This document shows, in pieces, positions 1 to 7,970 of a stretch of DNA of 64,000 nucleotides; position 1 is the first letter of the stretch; every line of letters begins with the position of its first letter. The stretch spans positions 1,860,001 through 1,924,000 of the forward strand of contig CAWCPQ010000001.1 of NCBI GenBank assembly GCA_963797535.1, written 5' to 3'. This stretch comes from JAWWOL01 sp963797535. Its GTDB lineage: Bacteria > Actinomycetota > Actinomycetes > JAWWOL01. A program made the translations under genes and the position numbers. The notes under the pieces were generated by a model. That model made no database searches. It was not told the origin of the DNA and saw nothing but the letters and a program-made list of their open reading frames with translations.

Positions 1-2105
1 CCGCGGACAGCCTGGCCCTGGCCGCAGAACGACCGGCTCCGTGGGCGTTCACGACCGCCAGCGAGCCCGCGACGAGTGCGACGACCAGCAGACAGGCGAC
101 ACCGACCACCGCGAAACGCAGCTGCCGGTTCCGCCGTACCTGGAGGTGCAACTGCTCTTCCTGCCGCTGACGCTCAGCCTCTTCGCGTGCCTGCGAGGCG
201 TCGAGAAACTCCTCTTCCGCTTTGGCCAGTGCCGGCAATGACTCCCGGCGCCAGTCGAGCGCCGCCTGCAGGCGGCCGCCGCGGTAGAGCTCGTCCGGAG
301 GCCGCCCCAAAGCCTCCCAGCCGTCGGCGGCGAGTTGGAGGTGACGGATGATGCGCTGACCGTCCAGGTCCTCCTCGAGCCACGACAGCAGCCGGGGCCA
401 CGCGTGCACCAGCGCCTCGTGCGCCAACGTGGCGGTCTGTGCAGCAACGGTGACCAGCCGGGCCCGGACGAGCAGATCCAGCAGCCGCGGTCCCTCCGCA
501 CTGCCGGAGAACACCCGGGTGGGCACAGCGGCCGCGATCGGCTCCCCGGACGGCAGCGGCGCCACCATCCGGAGCAGCACGGTGCGCAAGCCCTCCCGGT
601 CCTTCGGCGAGAGGGAGTCGTACAGCCGCTCGGCCGACAGCGCGACCGCTCCCCGGATGCCGCCGGTGCTGTCGTAGCCCTCGACAGTCAGGACGTTGCG
701 TTCACGCTGCTCCCACGTCGCCAGGAGTGCATGCGAGAGCAGCGGCAGGCCGCCGGGCGCTTCAAGGGTGTCCCGGATCAGAAGGTCCACCAGGCCGGCT
801 TCGAGCAGCAGCCCGGCCTGGCGCGCTGGCTCCTCGATGGCCCGCCGGAGCTCGTCCTCGTCGGGTGGAGTGAGCAGGAGGAGACCGGCTTCCATCAGTC
901 GGGCGAACTTCGGGCTCGCCGCCACACCACCGAGCTGGTCGGCCCGCACCGTGACCAGAACCCGGGTGCCGGAGCTCGCAAGGCCGGCCAGCAGGTCGAG
1001 GAACCGGGCGACCTCCTGGTCCCCTGCTTCCGCCACGAACAGCTCCTCGAGCTGATCGACGACAACGACCTGCACCGTCGCCGAACCCACGAGTGCGGCC
1101 GTGAGCTCGGAAGCCGCCCGCGGCCCCGACCTGAGCACATGCACGCGCTGCCCGGATCCCTGCAACAGCGGCACGAGACCGGCGCGCACCAAGGAGGACT
1201 TGCCACACCCGGACGGTCCCGCGACGACCAGCACGGGGAACGCGGCCAGCCGTTCGAGGCAGGTCTCCACCTCCGCCTCACGACCAAAGAAGAACTCGGC
1301 GGTGTCGGCGTCGAAGGGGCGCAGCCCCTGGTACGGGCAGGTCTCGCCGGTGCTTCCCCGGCCCGGCAGCGACCCCGTCCAGGGCCGGGTCCTGCTGAAG
1401 GATGGCCCGCTCCAGCGCCACCAGCTCGAGGCCCGGGTCGAGCCCGAGCTCGTCGCGCAACGTCAATCGCGCCCGGCGGATCACGTCGAGGGCCTCGGGT
1501 TGGCGGCCGGCACGGTACAACGCCAGCGCCAGCAGGGACCAACGTCGTTCGCGGAGGCCTTCGCGGGCTACCAGCGCCCCGGCGGCAGCCACCGCCTCCA
1601 GCGGTCGCCCGCAGTCCAGCCCGGCTTCGACGAGATCCTCCTCGACTGCGCGACGGATCTCGTACAAGCGCTCGCGGTCGGCGGTGGCCGGATCCCACGA
1701 CTCCAGCTCAAGAAACGGCGTGCCCCGCCAGAGAGCCAATGCCGTCTCAAACGATGTGGCGGCACGCTGTGGCTCGTGCACGGTGGAGAAGTGCCGCCCA
1801 CGGGCCACGAGCCGTTCGAAGACCGAAACGTCAACGTCGTCGGGCCCGACTGCCAACCGGTAGCCCGCGCTGGAGGTCTCGATCGCGTCCCGCCCCAACC
1901 GACGCCGCAACCGCATCACCGCGCCCTGCACGACCTTGGGCCAGGACGCCGGCGGCTCGTCTCCCCACAGGGCGTCGGCGAGCTGATCCGCTGTGAGCGC
2001 CGCGCCGGGCTGCAGCGAGAGGGCGGTGAGGACCACCCGATCCCGACGGCTGAGCAACGCGGCAGAGCCATCGATCTCAGTGGGGCCCAGTACAGCGATG
2101 CCCAT
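1..2105 (-). CDS. SARP-type (wHTH-BTAD) regulator with nSTAND1 NTPase domain; frameshifted and partial at left edge
   Basis: The first ~245 residues are an OmpR-like winged helix (MGIAVLGPTEIDG start, LADALWGDEPP) followed by a bacterial transcriptional activator domain ending LRDELGLDPG. The reading frame then breaks near 1354-1359 and the shifted frame carries an nSTAND1 ATPase: entry motif CPYQGLRPFDADTAEFFFGR, Walker A GPSGCGKSS, Walker B-like VVVVDQLEELF. A C-terminal membrane segment (LRFAVVGVACLLVVALVAG) lies near 60-140, and the protein runs off the window without a stop; relatives usually continue into WD40-like repeats. The shifted frame is open for over 1.3 kb, so a one-base sequencing indel is more likely than a dead gene. 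It is divergent from the small secreted peptide gene at 2237 and probably controls it. Family is confident; ligand unknown. Confidence 0.85.
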
Positions 2106-2136
2106 GGTCCGCAGTGGAGATGTGGCCGTAATGGGC

Positions 2137-2199
2137 GTGATACCGACGTGATACCCCGTCGCCCCCCTGGGTGATACCCACCGGTCCCAACGTGATGGC
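2137..2199. promoter_or_regulatory. Candidate SARP operator: spaced direct repeats GTGATACC
   Basis: Three exact copies of GTGATACC start at 2137, 2148 and 2171, and a degenerate copy (GTGATGGC) starts at 2192. The start-to-start distances are 11, 23 and 21 bases, close to one and two helical turns. SARP regulators are known to bind short direct repeats spaced about 11 or 22 bases. The block lies between the divergent SARP-like gene (start 2105) and the small secreted peptide gene (start 2237). The link to this regulator is inference. Confidence 0.5.
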
Positions 2200-2202
2200 G
2201 AT

Positions 2203-2217
2203 CCCTCCGTCGGAGGG
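2203..2217. repeat. Inverted repeat CCCTCCG-T-CGGAGGG
   Basis: Perfect 7-base arms with a one-base centre, 20 bases upstream of the ATG at 2237 and just upstream of its ribosome binding site (GGGAGA). It could be an operator or a small hairpin in the leader; nothing in the sequence decides between them. Confidence 0.45.
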
Positions 2218-2236
2218 CTGAATCCGGGAGATTGCC

Positions 2237-2494
2237 ATGACTCACATCACTCGTTCGCAGCTCGTTGTCCTGCCGGTCACGTTGGCGCTGCTCGTCACGA
2301 TGGCTGTACCGACCTCGGCGAAAGTGCCCAGCGCGGACATCGACTCGGGGGATCTGCTCGCTTGGATCGTGGACGCGTCCGATCGCCCGTCGCTCATTGC
2401 CGGCGGGAGCGTCTACGACAGCCAGGTGCCTGCAGCGGCCAGGTCAGCGAGCTCGAGCCTGTACGACGAGCAGGTGCCCGCCGCAGGTCGGTGA
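2237..2494 (+). CDS. Small secreted protein with duplicated YD-QVPAA motif
   Basis: An 85-residue protein with a clear Sec signal peptide (hydrophobic VVLPVTLALLVTMAV, cleavage probably after TSA at about residue 28). The mature part is short and ends in two copies of a motif, VYDSQVPAA (from residue 59) and LYDEQVPAA (from residue 75), spaced 16 residues apart. Start ATG is preceded by GGGAGA at good distance. It lies divergent to the BTAD/nSTAND1 regulator with direct repeats between them, so it may be that regulator's target or even its signal. I do not recognise the family. Confidence 0.7.
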   Translation: MTHITRSQLVVLPVTLALLVTMAVPTSAKVPSADIDSGDLLAWIVDASDRPSLIAGGSVYDSQVPAAARSASSSLYDEQVPAAGR

Positions 2495-2496
2495 CG

Positions 2497-3909
2497 CTAG
2501 TCCAGCCGTTGCTGCAGCGGCAGCCGCACCGTGAACGTCGTCCCGTCCGGTCCGGTGGCGAACCCGATCTCGCCGTGATGGCGGCGCTCGACGATGCGCC
2601 TGGCGGTCTCGAGTCCGAGCCCGCTGCCCTCGCCCGGCCCCTTGGTCGTGAAGAACGCCTCCCAGACCCGGGGCTGCACGTCCTCGGGGATCCCTGGTCC
2701 GTCGTCGCCGATCTCGACGACCAGGGAGTCGCCGTCCACCCTGGTGCGCAGGGTCAGGGTCCCGCGTGCGCCCATGGCTTGGACCGCGTTGTCGATCAGG
2801 TTGGTCCACACCTGGTTGAGCTCGGCGGGGTAGGCCGGGATGTGGGGTGCATCGTCGGCATAGTCCTTGACGATCGTGACGGCGGCCAGCTTGTGCCCGA
2901 GCATGACCACGGTGCTGTCGAGGCCGACCAGGACATTGATCTCCTGGACCGATGCGGTGTCCATGTAGGAGTAGTTCTTGACCGCGTTGACCAGGGCGCT
3001 GATCCGGCCGGTGGCGTCCTCGATCTCGTCCATGAGCTGCTCGGACTCGAGGGTGTACGCGAGCCAGCGCAGGGCGCCGTCGCGCTCGGACTCCCCCAAC
3101 GAGCTGACCACACCGTCGAGCCAGTCGACGCTGAGGCCGGCCGAGGCGAAGATCGGCGCCAGGTCGAGTCCCCCGTACACCCCGAGCTCGTCGAGCCGGT
3201 CGGTCAGCGCATCCTCGAGGTCGGCCTCCGCCAGGGACGTGCGGGTCTCGGTGTCGACGGCGAGCTTGTCGACGATGTCCTGCTGGAACTCCACCAGCCG
3301 GTGCATCTGCTCGGGCGACACGTGACCGTCGGCGATGACCGCCAGCTTGTTGCGCATGTCCGACACTCGTTTGCGCAGCTGGCTGGTCGCCCGCGATGCC
3401 GCAGCCGCCGGGTTGTTGAGCTCGTGGCCCAGGTTGGCTGACAGCTCTCCGAGGCGGGCCAGGTGCTCCCGCTCGCGTACGGCACCCTCGCCGTTGCGCA
3501 TGCCGAGGTAGAGGCCGTCGAGCAGGTGTACGGACATCGGCGCATAGGTGCGCATGTACTCCGAGAAGTCTTCAGCGTTCAGGCAGAGAAAGCTGCTCGG
3601 CACGACCGCCTGCATCGAGTTGGCGTAGCGCTGGTCCGGCTCCTGGATGTAGGCCCTGGTCGCGCCACCGTAGGCGCCGCGGTAGTCCGTCTCGTTGATG
3701 AGGACGTCCTCGCCGTTTACCTTGCGCAGCAAGCGAACTTTGCCCTCGAGCAGCACCACGAGGTAGATGGCCGGGTCACCCTCACGGAACACCTGCGCGC
3801 CAGCGTCGAACGTGCGGCGGGCGGTGCGTTCGGACAGCCAGGCCAGCTGCTCGTCTGGCAGCTTTTCGAACAGGAAGAGCGTTCGCATCTCGTCCACTGT
3901 GACGATCAT
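2497..3909 (-). CDS. cNMP-domain sensor histidine kinase
   Basis: A 470-residue cytoplasmic kinase. Residues ~10-130 form a cyclic-nucleotide-binding (Crp-like) fold (FREGDPAIYLVVLLEGKVRL) but lack the arginine-bearing PRTATV phosphate cassette, so it may not bind cNMP. The phosphoacceptor H-box is LGHELNNPAAAA (~residue 160), and an HATPase_c domain follows with an N-box (NQVWTNLIDNAVQA), GDDGPGIP, and GSGLGLETARRIV. No membrane segment. Its start overlaps the stop of the upstream response regulator-thioredoxin reductase gene by 4 bases (ATGA), so the two are translationally coupled and form the likely two-component pair. The probable trigger is intracellular redox state or a small ligand (inference). 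Confidence 0.88.
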   Translation of the reverse strand: MIVTVDEMRTLFLFEKLPDEQLAWLSERTARRTFDAGAQVFREGDPAIYLVVLLEGKVRLLRKVNGEDVLINETDYRGAYGGATRAYIQEPDQRYANSMQAVVPSSFLCLNAEDFSEYMRTYAPMSVHLLDGLYLGMRNGEGAVREREHLARLGELSANLGHELNNPAAAASRATSQLRKRVSDMRNKLAVIADGHVSPEQMHRLVEFQQDIVDKLAVDTETRTSLAEADLEDALTDRLDELGVYGGLDLAPIFASAGLSVDWLDGVVSSLGESERDGALRWLAYTLESEQLMDEIEDATGRISALVNAVKNYSYMDTASVQEINVLVGLDSTVVMLGHKLAAVTIVKDYADDAPHIPAYPAELNQVWTNLIDNAVQAMGARGTLTLRTRVDGDSLVVEIGDDGPGIPEDVQPRVWEAFFTTKGPGEGSGLGLETARRIVERRHHGEIGFATGPDGTTFTVRLPLQQRLD

Positions 3910-5591
3910 GTCGCCTCCGACAGGTAGCGATGGATCAAGGTCACGGCGAGCGCGCCCTCGCCGACTGCGGACGCGACCCGCTTGACCGAGTCCGCCCGGA
4001 CGTCGCCGGCAACGAACACGCCCGGCACCGAGGACTCGAGCAGGTAAGGGTCGCGCGCGAGTGGCCAGCCCTGCGGCGGTCGCTGCTCATCGTCCAGCAG
4101 ATCGGGTCCGGTGAGGACGAAACCCTTGCTGTCACGCAGAACTGCGTCGCCGAGCCACTCCGTCTGAGGCAGCGCTCCGATGAACACGAACAACCAGCCG
4201 GCATCAACGGTACGGGTGGTTCCGGCCGCATTGTCCCTGAGCGTGAGGCGCTCGAGGTGCTCGTCGCCCTCGCCGGCGGCCACCTCGGTGCACGTCAGCA
4301 CCTCGATCACCGGGTCGGCCTCGATCCGGGCCACGAGGTACTCGGACATGGACGCGCGGATGTCCTTGCCGCGTACGACCATGAAGACGCGTTTGGCGTA
4401 GCGCGAGAAGAAGAGTGCTGCCTGGCCGGCAGAGTTGGCTGCTCCGACGATGTAGACGTCCTCACCCCTGGCGTTGGCCGCCTCGTGCGCGGCCGCCCCG
4501 TAGTAGACCCCGCGCCCCGAGAGCTCGGCCAGCCCCGGCGCCTGGAGCTTGTTGTACGAGACCCCGGTGGCGAGGACGACAGCATGGGCGGTGACCTCGC
4601 TGCCGTCGCCGAAACACACGACGCGTCCCTCGCCCTTGGCCTCGACCCGGTTGCACACCGCGGTCGTCAGGATCTCCACCTCGAACCGTACGGCCTGGTC
4701 GCGGGCGCGCTGGGCCAGCTCGGCACCGGACAACCCGTTGGGGAACCCGAGATAGTTCTCGATCCGACTGCTCTGGCCGGCCTGCCCGCCGGTAGCCGCC
4801 TGCTCGACCAGCAGCGTGCGCAGGCCCTCACTCGCGGCGTAGACCGCCGAACCGAGACCGGCGGGGCCGCCACCGATGACGACCACGTCGTAGAAGGGAC
4901 TACCGGCGGTGGTCGCAAGGCCGACAGCGTTGGCCAGGTCGTGGGGTGTGGCGCAGCGCAGCACCAGGCCGTCCGGCATGAAGGCCACCGGCAGGGCGCT
5001 TGAATCCTCCTCGAGATTCGCCGCCCGTAACAGTCGTCGGGCCGGGTCCGCACGAAGGTCGAGGTGGCGGTAGGGGATCTGGTTGCGGGCCAAAAACTCT
5101 TTGGCCTGCTGGGTTTCTGCCGACCACTGGTGCCCGATCAGCGTGATGCCGCTGAAAGTCGGGACCGCCGAGCGGGTCCACTCGGCCAGCAGCTCGTCCA
5201 GCGGCGGGTAAAGCTTTTCCTCCGGCGGGTCCCACGGCTTGAGCAGGTAGCGGTCGAGGTCGATGTCGTTGATCGCACGGATGGCCGCGTCCGTGTCGGC
5301 GTAGGCGGTCAGCAGCACCCGCTTCGCGTGCGGCGCAATGTCCATCGCCTGCTCGAGGAACTCCACCCCGGTCATGGCGGGCATGCGGTGATCGGCCAGC
5401 AGCAGGGCCACCTGCTCGCCCCGCACGGTGAGCTCGCGCAGGGTCTCCAGCGCGTCGTCACCCGACTCGGCCCGCACGATCCGGTAGCGCTCGCCGTACT
5501 GTCGGCGCAGATCGCGGGCGAGGGCGCGGCCCACTGCCGGGTCGTCGTCAACGGAGACGATGACCGGCCGTGCTGAGGTTTCGTCTGCCAT
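3906..5591 (-). CDS. Response regulator receiver fused to thioredoxin reductase-like FAD/NADPH oxidoreductase
   Basis: A 561-residue three-part protein. Residues 1-~135 are a receiver domain with acidic cluster VDDD, phospho-Asp in LLADHRMP, LLTAYAD and LLKPW. Residues ~145-230 are a glutaredoxin-like module without a CxxC (GHQWSAETQ). From ~232 comes a thioredoxin reductase fold: FAD site VVVIGGGPAGLGSA, ATGGQAG, NADPH site VYIVGAANSAGQAA and terminal FAD motif VFVAGDVR. At the place where thioredoxin reductases carry CATC, this protein has YYGAAAHEA, so the redox-active disulfide is absent. It therefore cannot reduce thioredoxin by the normal route and may act as an NADPH/FAD-linked signalling output. 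Overlaps the kinase gene by 4 bases; the NhaA-DsbA gene lies 18 bases upstream. Confidence 0.9.
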   Translation of the reverse strand: MADETSARPVIVSVDDDPAVGRALARDLRRQYGERYRIVRAESGDDALETLRELTVRGEQVALLLADHRMPAMTGVEFLEQAMDIAPHAKRVLLTAYADTDAAIRAINDIDLDRYLLKPWDPPEEKLYPPLDELLAEWTRSAVPTFSGITLIGHQWSAETQQAKEFLARNQIPYRHLDLRADPARRLLRAANLEEDSSALPVAFMPDGLVLRCATPHDLANAVGLATTAGSPFYDVVVIGGGPAGLGSAVYAASEGLRTLLVEQAATGGQAGQSSRIENYLGFPNGLSGAELAQRARDQAVRFEVEILTTAVCNRVEAKGEGRVVCFGDGSEVTAHAVVLATGVSYNKLQAPGLAELSGRGVYYGAAAHEAANARGEDVYIVGAANSAGQAALFFSRYAKRVFMVVRGKDIRASMSEYLVARIEADPVIEVLTCTEVAAGEGDEHLERLTLRDNAAGTTRTVDAGWLFVFIGALPQTEWLGDAVLRDSKGFVLTGPDLLDDEQRPPQGWPLARDPYLLESSVPGVFVAGDVRADSVKRVASAVGEGALAVTLIHRYLSEAT

Positions 5592-5609
5592 GCGCTCCTT
5601 CTCCCCTGG

Positions 5610-7514
5610 CTAGCTGTCCACGGACTGTCGTACGAAAGCGTGAGCCTTTGCCGTGCGTACGGCGGTGCTGAGTGCGTCGATGTCGTAAGCGCCATAGTGA
5701 CGCTCACCGTTGATGAAGAAGGTGGGTGTGCCGGACACCCCACTGAGACTGGCGGAGTCCAGGTCCTCGTCGACACGTCGGCGGCGGCCGTGCTTCTTCA
5801 GCTCTGCCAGGAACTTGTCGCCGTCGAGCCCGATCGACTGGGCGTGGCGTACGAGATCATCCGGGCGCAGGCTGTCCTGGTTGGCGAGCAGCACGTCGTG
5901 CATCTCCCAGAACTTGCCGTGGGCGCCGGCAATCTCGGCGGCTTCGGCGGCCACGAGAGCACGCGGGTGCACGTCGGTCAGCGGAAGGTGTCGCCACACG
6001 TACCGGATATCGACGTACTCCGACAACAGCTCCCGTACGACCGGCTCGGCCTGGCCACAGTAGGGGCACTCGAAGTCGCCGTACTCCACGATCGTCACCA
6101 GCGACTCGAGCGGCCCGCGGATGTGGTCGCGTTCCGGGTCCACCGGCACTGCCAGGTCGATGATCGACTCCGAGTCGCCGAGGATGATCCGGTTGCGGGT
6201 GACCACCGGCAGCATCGAGGTGGCCCAGAAGATCGCGAAGGCCAGCAACGATGCGATCAGAGCAGCGGTGAGGACGCCGAGCTTTGCCTCCTCGAGCTGG
6301 TCACCGTGGAAGGCCAGCGTGGCGATCAGGATGGAGACGGTGAAGCCGATGCCGGCGATCGCACCGCCGCCAGTGATCGACGCCCAGCCGACCGGTGGAC
6401 GCAGTCGACCTCCGCTGAGCTTGGTCACTACCCAGGAAAAGGTGACGACGCCGACGGGCTTTCCGACCACGTACCCCACGATGATGCCGATAGTGATCGG
6501 CGAGGTGTAGGCGCTGGACAGGAAGGACCCGTTGATCGCGATGCCGGCGTTGGCCAAGGCGAAGAGCGGGACGATGACGTAGCTCGTCCACGGGTGAAAC
6601 CGCTGCTGCAGCAGGTCGTTGGGCGACAGGGTGGCGGCGAGCCCGGCAGATGCAGCTCTGGCCAGCTCGGGCGTCGGCTGCTCGCGGAACAACCGGAACA
6701 GCCCGGTTGCCTTCTCCAGGTCATCGCGCACGGGCGAGTAGGCCCAGGTGAGCAGGCCCATCGCCAGACCGACAGCCACCGGATCGATACCCGACTCGTA
6801 GACGGCGACCCAGGCGGCCGTGCCTCCGAGCAGGTAGAAAAGGCCAAACCTCACCTTGAGGAAGATGGCTGCGACCAGGATCGACATGATGACGCCGGCG
6901 ACGATCAGCGGTACGGGCTGGACGTCGCTGCTGTAGAAGAACGTGATGACCAGCAGCGCCACCAGGTCGTCGACCACGACAACGGTGAGCAGGAAGATCC
7001 GGACCCGATCGGGCAGCCCACGACCGACCAGCGCCAGCAGCCCCAGGGCGAACGCGGTGTCGGTCGACATCGCCGTGCCCCAGCCGTGGGTCGAGGAGTG
7101 GCCGGAGTTGATCGCGAGGTAGATCAGGACGGGCACGACCATGCCGCCGACACCGGCCATCAGCGGCAGGACCACCCGACGCCGTTCGCGCAGCTCGCCG
7201 AGGTCGAACTCGCGGCGGGCCTCGAGGCCGACCACGAAGAAGAAGAAGGTCATCAGGCCGTTGTTGACCCACTCGCGCACGGACTGCGAGATCTCCCACT
7301 GGCCGACGGCGATAGTGAGGTGGGTCTCCCAGACCTTGTCGTAGGAGGCCAGGTCGATGTTGGCCCAGATCAACGCCAGGATCGTCGCGCCCGCGAGAAT
7401 CGCCGCGCTGCCCGACTCCGTCCGGATGAAGTTTCGCAGCGGCGACTCGATCCGGTGCGCCCAGGTGCTGCGGCCCTCGAAGGGCGCGGCGTCGACATCC
7501 GTCATCGACACCAC
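5610..7514 (-). CDS. nhaA: Na+/H+ antiporter NhaA fused to a DsbA-like thioredoxin domain
   Basis: A 634-residue protein. Residues ~30-430 are an NhaA antiporter with about a dozen hydrophobic segments and recognisable family blocks (MTFFFFVVGLEARREF, STDTAFALGLLALVG, TVVVVDDLVALLVI with the acidic transport residues). Residues ~460-630 form a DsbA-like thioredoxin fold with FECPYCGQ as the redox CxxC and a cis-Pro region SGVSGTPTFFINGERH. NhaA exports Na+ in exchange for H+; the thioredoxin domain may sense or catalyse disulfide chemistry. NhaA-DsbA fusions are known in actinobacteria. The adjacent receiver-reductase and kinase genes on the same strand suggest a common operon for pH/salt and redox stress. 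Confidence 0.92.
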   Translation of the reverse strand: MVSMTDVDAAPFEGRSTWAHRIESPLRNFIRTESGSAAILAGATILALIWANIDLASYDKVWETHLTIAVGQWEISQSVREWVNNGLMTFFFFVVGLEARREFDLGELRERRRVVLPLMAGVGGMVVPVLIYLAINSGHSSTHGWGTAMSTDTAFALGLLALVGRGLPDRVRIFLLTVVVVDDLVALLVITFFYSSDVQPVPLIVAGVIMSILVAAIFLKVRFGLFYLLGGTAAWVAVYESGIDPVAVGLAMGLLTWAYSPVRDDLEKATGLFRLFREQPTPELARAASAGLAATLSPNDLLQQRFHPWTSYVIVPLFALANAGIAINGSFLSSAYTSPITIGIIVGYVVGKPVGVVTFSWVVTKLSGGRLRPPVGWASITGGGAIAGIGFTVSILIATLAFHGDQLEEAKLGVLTAALIASLLAFAIFWATSMLPVVTRNRIILGDSESIIDLAVPVDPERDHIRGPLESLVTIVEYGDFECPYCGQAEPVVRELLSEYVDIRYVWRHLPLTDVHPRALVAAEAAEIAGAHGKFWEMHDVLLANQDSLRPDDLVRHAQSIGLDGDKFLAELKKHGRRRRVDEDLDSASLSGVSGTPTFFINGERHYGAYDIDALSTAVRTAKAHAFVRQSVDS

Positions 7515-7581
7515 CTCCTCGCGATCACCGGTCGGCCTTGTGGGGCACCACCAACGAACCTACCCGGCGAGAACTTCCCGG

Positions 7582-7896
7582 CTACAGGTGCGCTGGGTCG
7601 ATCAGGTCCGCGTACTCCGGATGCCGCCGGATGTAGGCCGAGATGAAGGGGCATTGCGGTACGAGCTTGCGTCCGCTGGCAGCCACCGCGTCGAGGGCGC
7701 GGCCGGCCAACACGTTGGCGATTCCCTGGCCCTGCATCGATGGCGCCGTCTCGGTGTGGGTGAAGACGACCACGTCGTCCTTGAGCCGGTAGACCGCCCG
7801 GCCCACGATCTCTCCGTCGACGGTCGCCGTGAACGCGGACTCGGATGGATCGTCGGCCACCGTGATCGTTCGGCCGTCGCGGGTCGTATCGGTCAT
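7582..7896 (-). CDS. YjdJ-type GNAT-like N-acetyltransferase
   Basis: About 104 residues from ATG 7896 (MTDTTRDG); a GTG at 7920 would add eight residues. It matches the short GNAT-like family (YjdJ/Gcn5-related): IVGRAVYRLKDDVVVFTHTET, then the acetyl-CoA loop-like MQGQGIANVLAGRAL and the terminal CPFISAYIRRHPEYADLI. The substrate is unknown for most members. It is divergent from the LexA box and the DUF222/HNH remnant, with its start only ~28 bases from the box, so LexA could affect it too. Confidence 0.85.
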   Translation of the reverse strand: MTDTTRDGRTITVADDPSESAFTATVDGEIVGRAVYRLKDDVVVFTHTETAPSMQGQGIANVLAGRALDAVAASGRKLVPQCPFISAYIRRHPEYADLIDPAHL

Positions 7897-7923
7897 GCTG
7901 CTCAGCCTACGGTTGTCCACTGT

Positions 7924-7939
7924 TCGAACATATGTTCGA
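7924..7939. promoter_or_regulatory. LexA (SOS) box
   Basis: TCGAACATATGTTCGA is a perfect 16-base palindrome and matches the actinobacterial LexA consensus TCGAAC-N4-GTTCGA exactly. It is 31 bases upstream of the ATG at 7971 that begins the broken DUF222/HNH gene; members of the 13E12 (DUF222) family in mycobacteria are known to have SOS boxes. It also lies just upstream of the divergent GNAT gene. Confidence 0.85.
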
Positions 7940-7970
7940 CAAGTGGGGGATTGTTGGGTAGGGTCGCCTC

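Noticed and set aside
5640..7646. A long plus-strand open frame (668 codons) opposite the NhaA gene
   Set aside because: It lies antisense to a clear NhaA-DsbA protein, has an untypical Gln/Arg/Asp-rich composition, and reflects high GC on the opposite strand.
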